Assembly: GCF_040219335.1 (NCBI RefSeq)
Contig: NZ_JAVJSQ010000028.1
Coordinates: 62,001 to 126,000, forward strand
Direction of reading: 5' to 3'
DNA from: Gimesia sp.
Lineage (GTDB): Bacteria > Planctomycetota > Planctomycetia > Planctomycetales > Planctomycetaceae
Length of the DNA stretch: 64,000 bases
Part shown: one piece after another, positions 19,619 to 27,225 of the stretch
Layout of the letters: every line of letters starts with the position of its first letter
Position numbering within the stretch: the stretch's first letter is position 1
The notes under the pieces: generated by a model
Told to the model about the DNA's origin: nothing
Seen by the model: only the letters and a program-made list of their open reading frames with translations
Databases searched by the model: none
Program-made: the position numbers and the translations under genes

Positions 19619-19822
19619 ATGAACACTTCTAATCAAAAACTCGACGAAGCCATCAATTCCAATTCGATTCATATCGATGAACAGGAACGTTTCTGTCTTT
19701 TGGATGACAAAACCCATGGCTACCAGAATCTGGATGACAGCGATATCATCATTCCGGATTTCGCTCACATTCTCCGTTCTGCCCATCGCGAGCTCAATGA
19801 CTTCACACCTCCTGTTGGTTAA
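19619..19822 (+). CDS. 67-residue orphan protein, unknown function
   Basis: I do not recognise this protein. It starts at ATG 19619, 6 bases after a long purine-rich site (AGAGGGGGAG, 19602-19611), one of the best ribosome binding sites in the window. That is the main reason to accept it. The 67 residues are acidic and hydrophilic, with no signal peptide and no membrane helix. There is a run LDDSDIIIPDFAHILRSAHREL that could form a strand and an amphipathic helix, and a PPVG end. It is transcribed toward the convergent GT39-like gene with 21 bp between stops. Confidence 0.6.
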   Translation: MNTSNQKLDEAINSNSIHIDEQERFCLLDDKTHGYQNLDDSDIIIPDFAHILRSAHRELNDFTPPVG

Positions 19823-19843
19823 TTGCTCAGTGAGTGCCTCCTG

Positions 19844-22186
19844 CTATTTCGCTACGGGGAAAATCTGCGCCGAGACAAAGTAACGTTCGCCGTCGCGTTC
19901 CAAAATCAGTTCCGGCGCCCACTGTTCGACTTCTTTTTTCTTGTTATCAGATAAAGATTCAAACTTCTGATAACCGTAACGATTTTCCAGAGGCGGACGC
20001 AGTACGCCTTCGTTTACCAGTTTCTCAAAACGCAGCGGCGTTACGTAGTCAGTGTACCCGTAAGATCCCGGTAGACGATAACGTAACACCTCTGACCAGT
20101 TCACATACACAAACGCGATATGCTCATCCTGGAATTTCTTTTTGATTGCTGCAGCCGGTTTCATCTTGAGTTGTTTCGCAGGTAACTCAGGATTTGCTTC
20201 CGCCGTCCACTGCTGGAAAATATCTTCATCGAAGACCGTGTTGTAGATCACCGGGAACTCGGCGTTGAAGACCTTCGCTTCTCCCACAAACAACACGACC
20301 TGGTCAGGGCCAAGCTCCATCTGGTTCAGTAACTCTATCTCGGGAGCCGTCAGATTGCCTGTGAACTTTCGCGCGTAAGCGAAATCATCGAGATACGCGT
20401 TATTGCCCCCCAGTCCGCTGGTGACGATTGAGAGATTGAACATCACAGCAAACAGCACCGCGACAGTCACGCCGGTACGCCAGAGTAGTTTCGAACTCCA
20501 CGTCGCACCAATGCCCGCCAGTACCGCAACCACCGGCAGCATCGGCACCCAGAACCGGTCGATCCGATGTGTCAGGAACCACCAGGAAAAGAATAGAAAT
20601 CCGATATAAATCCAGAGCCAGTACATCAGCCGCCGGTGTTGTCGGTTCAGAAAGGCCAGCGGTGCCAGACAGAACAGCAGCGGACTGATCCAGTCGCTGG
20701 TCATCGTGACATCCAGCAGACTATGCTTGAATTCAGCCAGACCGATCGTTTTCATGCCATGCCCGTTTTTCCACTTGGCATTCAATGCCTCCGTCAGGTC
20801 GTATCCACCAAACACCGAATACAACAGCGGGTAAACCGGATTGCCCGTCTCCACCAGGTTCTTTAACAGCCACGGACCAATGGTAATCAGGGTCCCGATC
20901 GCGAACACCACTCCCAGCTTTAAGGTAGTAGACCAGCAGAGCGTTTTATTCTCCCGGAGCAGGAACCAGCTGAAACCAAGCAGCGTCAGTCCCAGTGGAA
21001 TCACAACGGATAGCACGCCCGGGTACTTGGTCGCCATCGCCGAACCGGAGAGCAGTCCCGTGATTAACGTAAAGCTCCAGAGTTCGCCCGGCAGACGGGA
21101 CGTCTTCGCAGTGGAATCGCCTCCTGTGTCGTTCGCCTCTGCTTTCCATTTCTGCAGAACCGCAATCGTCAGAATCAGACACAGCAGACTCGCCAGCAGA
21201 TAAAAGGAGAGTGCTCCTTCGGTATACGCGATGATCGACATCCGGTAAGTCCAGGGATTCGTCAGGAACACCGTGGCTGCAATCCAGCCTGCTGTTGAAC
21301 CAAACCAGTGCCGTGCCGTGGTGAAGATTCCCAGTGCGGTAAATAGCGCGAAACTCATCAGCACCAGTTTGCCCGCCTGGGCTCCCGTGAACCAGTCCCC
21401 TTTGAGCGTCATCGACAGTAGCGTCACCATCTCGGTCAGAAACGGAAAGCTGGTATACACGTTATGGGGCAGGAAGCTGATATATCCCTGCAGATAATAT
21501 TCTTTCGGGCCCCCAAAATGATATTCAAGCACATCATAGTCAGTCGAAGGCAGCATTGATCCCAGAAACATGCTGAGCACAAACGGGCTCATCAGCAGAC
21601 AGCAGCCCACGCGGAACAGTGTATCGACCGTGATCGCTTCCGGCAGTTCCAGCTTCAAAGAACTCAGCGAGCCCGTTTTCTGTTTCGTTTCCTGCAGTGC
21701 CGATCCTATGCCCACGATCGCAGTTAATATCAGTACGGCGTAACAGAGCCCCTGGGAAAGCATGCCCATCAGGCCCCCTCCCAGTGTCAGCAGTGTGACG
21801 AATGAAATTCCCAGGCCCGCGGCGAAGACCGTGCGTTCTGCAGTGAAGGGGGCCAGCGGTATGCGGATCAACCGTGTTACGAGTTGTCCCAGTCCCCAGG
21901 CGCCCAGCAGAATGATCGACGCGACTCCGATCAACGGAATCCGCTGCGGAAAATAAGCCCAGCCGGCGGGATGCGGATTCTCTTCCGGCAGCGGATCGAC
22001 CAGATCCAGCAGCAGGAAAGGCATCTCGGGCACAATGTACCAGCGGTCGATCTCCCTGTTATTCGTCAGTGGAACAGACAGGTAGATCAGAAAAAACAGC
22101 AGCAGCCAGACCAGGGCTCCGTTCAGGAACAGCGGGGAATCTTTCTCCAGTGACTCCAGCGGTCTGTCTACAGATGGCTTATTCAT
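19844..22186 (-). CDS. GT39-like membrane glycosyltransferase
   Basis: The protein has 780 residues with roughly a dozen transmembrane helices, plus a C-terminal extramembrane part. The signature of the ArnT/PMT type is an acidic pair in the first large periplasmic loop: LPSTDYDVLEYHFGGPKEYY (~residue 215), followed by FPFLTEMVTLLSM. Later parts include VFLTNPWTYRMSIIAYTEGALSFYLLASL and a WFLTHRIDRFWVPMLPV segment, also typical. Such enzymes use a polyprenyl-phosphate sugar donor and add the sugar to lipid or protein outside the membrane. A possible donor supplier is the GT2 gene at 14280, but the two are not linked closely. Confidence 0.8.
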   Translation of the reverse strand: MNKPSVDRPLESLEKDSPLFLNGALVWLLLFFLIYLSVPLTNNREIDRWYIVPEMPFLLLDLVDPLPEENPHPAGWAYFPQRIPLIGVASIILLGAWGLGQLVTRLIRIPLAPFTAERTVFAAGLGISFVTLLTLGGGLMGMLSQGLCYAVLILTAIVGIGSALQETKQKTGSLSSLKLELPEAITVDTLFRVGCCLLMSPFVLSMFLGSMLPSTDYDVLEYHFGGPKEYYLQGYISFLPHNVYTSFPFLTEMVTLLSMTLKGDWFTGAQAGKLVLMSFALFTALGIFTTARHWFGSTAGWIAATVFLTNPWTYRMSIIAYTEGALSFYLLASLLCLILTIAVLQKWKAEANDTGGDSTAKTSRLPGELWSFTLITGLLSGSAMATKYPGVLSVVIPLGLTLLGFSWFLLRENKTLCWSTTLKLGVVFAIGTLITIGPWLLKNLVETGNPVYPLLYSVFGGYDLTEALNAKWKNGHGMKTIGLAEFKHSLLDVTMTSDWISPLLFCLAPLAFLNRQHRRLMYWLWIYIGFLFFSWWFLTHRIDRFWVPMLPVVAVLAGIGATWSSKLLWRTGVTVAVLFAVMFNLSIVTSGLGGNNAYLDDFAYARKFTGNLTAPEIELLNQMELGPDQVVLFVGEAKVFNAEFPVIYNTVFDEDIFQQWTAEANPELPAKQLKMKPAAAIKKKFQDEHIAFVYVNWSEVLRYRLPGSYGYTDYVTPLRFEKLVNEGVLRPPLENRYGYQKFESLSDNKKKEVEQWAPELILERDGERYFVSAQIFPVAK

Positions 22187-22236
22187 TGGCAGTAATCAGT
22201 GTCTTCAACGAAATTAAAAATCGGGTCTTTTCAAAA

Positions 22237-23127
22237 TCAGGTGCGGCGTTTCCAGTCGAAACCGATATCCAGCGAGATGACAGAGTGAGTCAACGCACCC
22301 ACGCTGATCCGTTCCACTCCCGTCTCCGCAGCGGCCCGTACCGTTTCCAGGTTAATGCCCCCCGATGCTTCCAGCAGCGTCGCGGGTGACTGGGCATCAC
22401 GCATCTGAATCGCCTCCCGCATGGTCTCGGGTGACATGTTATCCAGCAGCACGATCTCGGGCTTCCCTTCAAGTGCGTCGGCCAGCTGTTCGAGCGTGTC
22501 GACTTCGACTTCCACTCCTTTTTCCCCGTTGACCGATTCCCGCGCCTGTTGGACCGCAGCAGCAATGGTGGGATGCGAATTGCGACTGGCCCAGGCAGCC
22601 AGATGATTGTCTTTGATCAGGATCCCGTCATACAGGCCCATCCGGTGATTCGTTCCCCCGCCGGCTGCGACCGCATATTTTTCCAGTACCCGCCAGCCAG
22701 GCAGTGTTTTCCGCGTGTCCAGAATACAGGCCCGGGTTCCCTCAATGGCTTTGACATACTCCGCCGTCTGTGAAGCTACGCCGCACAGATGTGTCAGAAA
22801 GTTCAGGACGGTGCGTTCTCCGGTCAACAAAGATGCCAGGGGCCCGGCACACGTTGAAATAACGGATCCCGGTTCCAGGGCAGCCCCGTCAGCCAGATGA
22901 TGCGCGCAGGTCACTCGCGGATCGAGTTCTGCAAAAATCAGCGAGGTAATCGGAGAGCCAGCCAGGATTCCGCTCTGGCGGGCGACGATCTGAATTTCAG
23001 CCTGGTCGGTATCTTCAATCAGGGCCTGACAGGTCAGGTCGCCGGTCTCCTGGAGATCTTCTGCCAGGCTCAGTTTGATGAGGGTACGGGCTGCTGCCTC
23101 GTGGGGCTGTGTAAAGGGAACTGTCAC
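22237..23127 (-). CDS. nadC: nicotinate-nucleotide pyrophosphorylase (carboxylating)
   Basis: The enzyme converts quinolinate and PRPP to nicotinate mononucleotide in de novo NAD synthesis. Family blocks present: LSLAEDLQETGDLTCQAL, SGILAGSPI, GERTVLNFLTHLCGVAS, DTRKTLPGWRVLEKYAVAAGGG, HRMGLYDGILIKDNH, VEVEVDTLEQL, LLDNMSPETM and LEASGGINLETV. The frame stays open far upstream, antisense to ald, to 24921, but that part is spurious. I chose GTG 23127 (296 residues, matching the family); ATG 23208 (323 residues) is the alternative. It is divergent from ald. Confidence 0.93.
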   Translation of the reverse strand: MTVPFTQPHEAAARTLIKLSLAEDLQETGDLTCQALIEDTDQAEIQIVARQSGILAGSPITSLIFAELDPRVTCAHHLADGAALEPGSVISTCAGPLASLLTGERTVLNFLTHLCGVASQTAEYVKAIEGTRACILDTRKTLPGWRVLEKYAVAAGGGTNHRMGLYDGILIKDNHLAAWASRNSHPTIAAAVQQARESVNGEKGVEVEVDTLEQLADALEGKPEIVLLDNMSPETMREAIQMRDAQSPATLLEASGGINLETVRAAAETGVERISVGALTHSVISLDIGFDWKRRT

Positions 23128-23292
23128 GTGCGCATCTCTGTTTTTGGGGGTCTGGGAACGCGCCGATTCAGGGGCATTCCGATTCTGATTCCAGCATCTG
23201 ACTAACATCAGACGTAGAATTAAACGATAATAGCTATAAGTACTTATCGTATCATAGCAGTCTGCAGTTTGACATGTAATCGGGAGAAGCAC

Positions 23293-24399
23293 ATGATTAT
23301 CGGAGTCCCTCGTGAAATCAAGCAGGACGAGTACCGCGTCGCTCTGATTCCGGTTGGAGCCGAGGAATTGACGGCCGCCGGGCATACCGTCCTGGTCGAA
23401 CGGGGAGCCGGGCAGGGGAGTGGGATTCCCGATGAACTCTACGAAGAAAACGGGGCCGAAATTGTTGAAACGGCTCAAGAAATCTTCTCCCGCGCCGACA
23501 TGATCATCAAAGTCAAAGAGCCGCAGCCCTCCGAATGGCCCCTGCTCAGACCGGGTCAGATCCTGTTTACCTACTTCCACTTCGCCGCCGACGAAAAGCT
23601 CACCCGCGGCTTTCTGGAAACGGGCGCCACCGCCGTCGCTTACGAAACGCTCGAAGGGAAAAATGGTCAGCTTCCGCTGTTGACTCCCATGAGCGAAGTC
23701 GCCGGACGTATGAGCATTCAGGAAGGCGCCAAGTATCTGGAACGCCCCCAGTTGGGACGCGGCATTCTGCTGGGAGGCGTGCCCGGCGTGCCCCCCGCGC
23801 ATATCGTGATTCTGGGTGGAGGTGTGGTCGGCAAGAACGCGGCCCAGATTGCAGCCGGCTTCCAGGCGGACGTCGTCATTCTGGATATCAGCGTGGACCG
23901 TCTGCGTTATCTCGAAGACATCATGCCTGCCAACGTGAATACACTCTACAGTGACAAACACAACATCCGCGAGCAACTCGAGCTGGCGGACCTGGTGATC
24001 GGTGCCGTCCTGATTCCAGGTGCCCGGGCTCCCATGCTTGTTCCCCAGTCTGCCTTGAAGATGATGAAACCGGGGGCGGTGTTGATCGATGTCGCCGTTG
24101 ACCAGGGAGGTTGTATCGAAACATCCCGTCCGACGACGCACTCGGATCCCACTTTCGTCGTGGATGGTGTCGTACATTACTGTGTCGCCAACATGCCCGG
24201 CGCCGTGGGGCGTACCAGCACTTATGCCCTGTGTAACGTCACGCTCCCGTATGCACTCAGACTGGCAAACCAGGGGCTGGAAGCCGCCTGTGGGCAGGAC
24301 AGCGGATTGTTGTCCGCGGTCAACGTGCACAACGGACAGGTGACCAACCGTGCGGTCGCCGCGACCTTTGGTCTGGACTACCAGGAGTTTTGTGTCTGA
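23293..24399 (+). CDS. ald: alanine dehydrogenase
   Basis: The enzyme interconverts L-alanine and pyruvate with NAD+. The start is ATG 23293 (MIIGVPREIKQDEYRVALIP, the standard N-terminus), preceded by GGGAGA; this gives 368 residues, close to the usual 370. Catalytic and binding blocks: KVKEPQPSEW (Lys), YFHFAADEKLT (His), TPMSEVAGRMSIQEGAKYLE, the Rossmann loop ILGGGVVGKNAAQIAAG, and HYCVANMPGAVGRTST near the C-terminus. It stands alone on the plus strand next to a gene-poor island. Confidence 0.97.
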   Translation: MIIGVPREIKQDEYRVALIPVGAEELTAAGHTVLVERGAGQGSGIPDELYEENGAEIVETAQEIFSRADMIIKVKEPQPSEWPLLRPGQILFTYFHFAADEKLTRGFLETGATAVAYETLEGKNGQLPLLTPMSEVAGRMSIQEGAKYLERPQLGRGILLGGVPGVPPAHIVILGGGVVGKNAAQIAAGFQADVVILDISVDRLRYLEDIMPANVNTLYSDKHNIREQLELADLVIGAVLIPGARAPMLVPQSALKMMKPGAVLIDVAVDQGGCIETSRPTTHSDPTFVVDGVVHYCVANMPGAVGRTSTYALCNVTLPYALRLANQGLEAACGQDSGLLSAVNVHNGQVTNRAVAATFGLDYQEFCV

Positions 24400-24696
24400 C
24401 GAAAACGCAGAGCCGTGAGTTCGTTGATCCCGTCGAGCGACATCCCCCACTGAAAATCTGCGCCGCTCCTCTGAACAGATTGAACTTGAACCGCGCATCC
24501 CGAAGCGTATGCTGATTCCCTTCTGGCTCGCGCGCGAGACGGGTGCAGCGTGCACTGCATGCAGGCGCACCACTGACGAAACAGCACCTGAATCTGAGTG
24601 GCTTTTCACCTGATGCTTACTGGAGTATTTCGAACCGGTTCGCGATGTTCGGTCTCCGCTGTTCAGGGCAGACTGAGACACAAACCGGTCAGACCA

Positions 24697-24748
24697 GGAC
24701 AAAATCTGGGACAGACGTGGACAAAATCCGGTCACAACGGGACAAAAT
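24697..24748. repeat. three direct copies of GGACAAAAT at 21-22 bp spacing
   Basis: The motif GGACAAAAT starts at 24697, 24719 and 24740, that is, two helical turns apart, with partly similar spacers (CTGGGACAGACGT, CCGGTCACAACG). Regularly spaced repeats like this are found at the ends of IS21-type and other transposons, where transposase binds. No transposase or second end was found, so this is only a possible relic. Confidence 0.6.
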
Positions 24749-25045
24749 TCTGTCTTGACCCTCCGGTGCCGTTCAACACAATCAGCATCCGTCATCAAAT
24801 CATACGCAGAGACAGCAGCGGTGAGTCTATCCATCTCACCACAGTCCACATGCTTTAATTCATAATGGGAGTTCATAAAACACATCCTCAGGAGCGGCAA
24901 GGCACTGGCCGCCAGCAACACAGGGTGACGCGGACATTAGAACCGGTGACTGGCGCCATTCCGCTCACAGAATCGAGGGCCCCAAATAAAATTCGGACCG
25001 AGCGCAGCGAGCAGAAAACCGCCTGTGGAGACAAAACACTCCGAA

Positions 25046-25213
25046 CCCGAATTCGATTTCCAACAATGTCGGCGAGGCCCCGTGCGTCCGCCCGCCTGTT
25101 GACTTTCAACATCAACAAGACTTCCAGGGGAAACATGATCCGTGACTCGAAATCCGAAAAATCAATCCCGTATTTTACTGGAAAGCAACCTGTCCCCGTA
25201 GCTGAAAATTGTT
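25046..25213. repeat. diverged ~168 bp repeat, copy A
   Basis: It begins with CCCGAATTCGATTTCCAA and aligns over its whole length to copy B at 25764-25930, with roughly three quarters identity by eye. Shared blocks are CCCGCCTG, CAAGACT, GGAAACA and GCAACCTGT. It ends 26 bp before the start of the orphan gene at 25240. Confidence 0.8.
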
Positions 25214-25239
25214 AAGCTGAACAGGGAGACGGAGCGAAT

Positions 25240-25707
25240 GTGGAATGGAAACTCCCGGATCCCGACAACCATTCATCAATGCACGACGAATATATGACTG
25301 CGATTAAAAGTAGCGAATTCAGAGAAGAACATTTAGATCTGAGTGCGGTCTGGACGTGGGAGAGCGATCCTTTCAAGCCCGAGGACTCGCTGATCCCAGT
25401 GCCGTTAACCGCTGAAGCGATTGCACTGGCCGATTCCTTACTCATCCATTCCGAGTTCAAAACTCCCTCCGCAAAAAGATTGCAGGGGTTGATTATCATG
25501 AGTCCGTTGACTGATGACGTATTTGCGATCGAGGTCCTGTCCGGCGAGCAGTCATTTACATTTAACAGGCTTCTTCCGGAACTCGCGGAAGACGACCTGA
25601 ATCGATTAGCTCGCTTACTTTCTGAAGACCCGGGCGACATTTTCCCTTTGCGATACTCCGTCGTTGCTGAAGAACTTTTGATTCCAGACGGCGAGCTCAC
25701 AATCTGA
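25240..25707 (+). CDS. 155-residue orphan protein, unknown function
   Basis: I do not recognise this protein. It probably starts at GTG 25240, with GGAG six bases upstream (25230-25233); ATG 25279 is a weaker alternative. The 155 residues are acidic, with no signal peptide or membrane helix. Visible features are an N-terminal WKLPDPDNHSSMHDEYM stretch, a WTWESDPFKPEDSLIPVP turn-rich part, a strand-rich centre (GLIIMSPLTDDVFAIEVL), a FNRLLPELAEDDLNRLARLL helix, and ELLIPDGELTI at the end. Size and acidity would suit an immunity-type protein, but that is a guess. It lies just after repeat copy A. Confidence 0.6.
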   Translation: MEWKLPDPDNHSSMHDEYMTAIKSSEFREEHLDLSAVWTWESDPFKPEDSLIPVPLTAEAIALADSLLIHSEFKTPSAKRLQGLIIMSPLTDDVFAIEVLSGEQSFTFNRLLPELAEDDLNRLARLLSEDPGDIFPLRYSVVAEELLIPDGELTI

Positions 25708-26010
25708 TTAGAGCTCAGCACAACAAAAGCAGAAAATTAGCAGTGCAAACAAAATATCAATTGCCCGAATTCGATTTCCAATAATGTAGGGGAGGACCCA
25801 TGTGTCCTCCCGCCTGATGACTTACACCATCAGCAAGACTCCGGAGGGAAACAGGCCCTGTAACCAGGAACCCAGAAAACCAATCGGGCATTATGCTGTA
25901 ATGCAACCTGTTCCCTTGGCTATAGATCGAGAAGCGATAGGGGGCGTAATTAGTTGAACTTGCTGCCTCCCGGTCTTCATGACCCAATGCAATGAAAAAG
26001 ATGACCTCGC
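25708..26010. other. intergenic region carrying repeat copy B
   Basis: This 303 bp gap between the two orphan genes holds mainly repeat copy B. No other gene is seen. The reverse-strand reading of the copy contains a phrase AGGHMGPPLHYWKS that looks like a spurious translation of a dispersed repeat rather than a protein. Confidence 0.55.
25764..25930. repeat. diverged ~168 bp repeat, copy B
   Basis: This is a direct repeat of copy A, starting with the same 18 bases. Unlike copy A it contains two clean hairpins: GGGAGGAC/GTCCTCCC (8 bp) and CTGATG/CATCAG (6 bp). The corresponding stems in copy A are partly broken. It ends 80 bp before the EF-Tu-domain-like gene. Confidence 0.8.
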
Positions 26011-26319
26011 ATGAAATACCATGAAATTGAAGCCGAAGTCTACTATTTAACCACAGAGGAGGGCGGTCGCAATAACGGCGTACTTAATGGATATCGCGGA
26101 CAGTTCCACTATGATGGTGGTGATCATGATGGGGGGCAGTTCTTTCCAGATTTCCTGGAAAACGAAATGATCGAACTGGGAAGCACGGTGTCAGTACTCA
26201 TTCGTTTTCCAAAGCGACAGTGGGATGAAATTCATTCCGGCCAAATCAAAATCGGAATGAGTTTTCTTGTTAGAGAAGGAGCTAAAGTGGTAGGACGAGG
26301 GAGAGTGAAGCGAGTTTGA
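26011..26319 (+). CDS. free-standing EF-Tu domain III-like protein
   Basis: The 102-residue protein aligns along its length to the C-terminal domain (domain III) of elongation factor Tu. Residues 7-28 (AEVYYLTTEEGGRNNGVLNG then YRGQF) parallel the EF-Tu segment EVYxLxKxEGGRHTPFFxGYRPQF. Residues 85-102 (FLVREGAKVVGRGRVKRV) parallel FAIREGGRTVGAGVVxKI. There is no GTPase domain and no domain II, and the middle is richer in Asp/Gly (YDGGDHDGGQFF) than EF-Tu. It cannot be a working elongation factor. It may bind EF-Tu partners such as EF-Ts or tRNA, or act as a decoy for toxins that target EF-Tu. The ribosome binding site is weak (AAGATGA). Confidence 0.8.
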   Translation: MKYHEIEAEVYYLTTEEGGRNNGVLNGYRGQFHYDGGDHDGGQFFPDFLENEMIELGSTVSVLIRFPKRQWDEIHSGQIKIGMSFLVREGAKVVGRGRVKRV

Positions 26320-26368
26320 TTGTGGTGGACAGAGTTGGCGAGACTACGCCTGGAAAAACTCTACATTC

Positions 26369-27070
26369 TTATGCCCCAGCGGAGCGTCCCGCTTCCACAC
26401 GCCGCACAAATTCAGCAAGCACCTGATTGAATTCGTCCGGTTGTTCCAGATTCATGAAATGCCCACAACCACGCATGACATGCAACTCCGCCTGCGGTGC
26501 CAGGAACGACAGGGCCATCGCCTTCTCCTCGGTAATCACCGGGTCGTGATCACCGCACATGACCAGCAGAGGTTTCTCCCACTGCGCAACGACCGCGGTG
26601 TGATCAGTGCGGCTGTGAAAGACCCGGACAGCGTTGATCAGGTCTGCGGTCTCCTGTGACAGAGCCAGTGACTCAATCCTCTCGACGACCTCAGGCTGTG
26701 CAGCGGCGCCCAACCAGCCGCTGATTTCCGGCCACATCCCGCGAATGCCCTGATGGTGCAGTGTGTCGAGATAAGCGTCGCGTGCAGCAGGCTCCGGGCG
26801 GTGGCCTGCTTTGGTTCCAACCAGTACCAGCGCCGCGATCCGATCGGGGGCCTGACGCGCCATTTCCAGCGCACAGGAACCTCCCATCGAGGAGCCGATG
26901 GCAATCAGGGAATGTGTCTCAATAGAATCCAACACACGGCTGGCCCAGTTTTCGAGGGAGTCTCCCAGTTGATATAGACAGGGAGTCGTGCAACGTCCAG
27001 GGGCAATCGCGCGTTGTTCGTCCCACATCGAATGATCGAGGGGGAAGGCATGCAGAAACGCGAGATGCAT
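26369..27070 (-). CDS. alpha/beta hydrolase
   Basis: The 233-residue cytoplasmic protein has a complete catalytic set. It starts with LAFLHAFPLDHSMWDEQ (oxyanion His strand), has the nucleophile elbow AIGSSMGGSCALEMA (Ser in G-S-S-M-G), the acid in LLVMCGDHDPVITEEKA, and the His in MRGCGHFMNLEQPDEFNQVL. The lid is short. It resembles 3-oxoadipate enol-lactonase and RutD-like hydrolases, but no pathway genes are nearby, so the substrate is open. It ends before the + strand EF-Tu-domain gene (convergent, 49 bp). Confidence 0.9.
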   Translation of the reverse strand: MHLAFLHAFPLDHSMWDEQRAIAPGRCTTPCLYQLGDSLENWASRVLDSIETHSLIAIGSSMGGSCALEMARQAPDRIAALVLVGTKAGHRPEPAARDAYLDTLHHQGIRGMWPEISGWLGAAAQPEVVERIESLALSQETADLINAVRVFHSRTDHTAVVAQWEKPLLVMCGDHDPVITEEKAMALSFLAPQAELHVMRGCGHFMNLEQPDEFNQVLAEFVRRVEAGRSAGA

Positions 27071-27156
27071 TCAACTCGTCCTGATGATTAACCTGTGGCT
27101 TAGCTGTATACAATCCATTTTATGGTAACCACACGCCAGACATTTGCCTATATAAT

Positions 27157-27192
27157 AAAAAAAGAGAGGTGGAGCTTTCGCTCACACCTCTC
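27157..27192 (-). terminator. intrinsic terminator of the giant gene
   Basis: Read on the minus strand, an 8 bp stem GAGAGGTG/CACCTCTC encloses a second stem GAGC/GCTC with a GAAA tetraloop and is followed by seven T (27163-27157). It lies 34 bp after the stop of the 5179-residue gene. Confidence 0.9.
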
Positions 27193-27225
27193 CGTCTCTC
27201 ATTATTCCAGTTGACAGGCGACTGC

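Larger units (their letters stand above)
24400..25239. other. gene-poor island with repeats
   Basis: No gene is supported in these 840 bp. The ORFs are short, without ribosome binding sites or recognisable motifs. The region holds a three-copy 21-22 bp repeat (24697-24748) and the first copy of a ~168 bp element (25046-25213). It looks like old mobile-element debris next to ald. Confidence 0.6.

Noticed and set aside
23128..24921. 894-residue open frame extending nadC antisense across ald
   Set aside because: Only the last ~296 residues match NadC. The upstream part lies opposite the clear ald gene, has low-complexity translation and is a shadow of ald codon use.
24378..25136. Short ORFs in the ald island on both strands
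   Set aside because: No ribosome binding sites or motifs; the reverse-strand translations look like repeat debris.
25046..25960. Integron attC sites in the repeat cassette
   Set aside because: GTTRRRY-like words (GTTAAGC near 25211, GTTGAAC near 25952) occur, but no matching RYYYAAC partner or attC-like folding was found, and no integrase is present.
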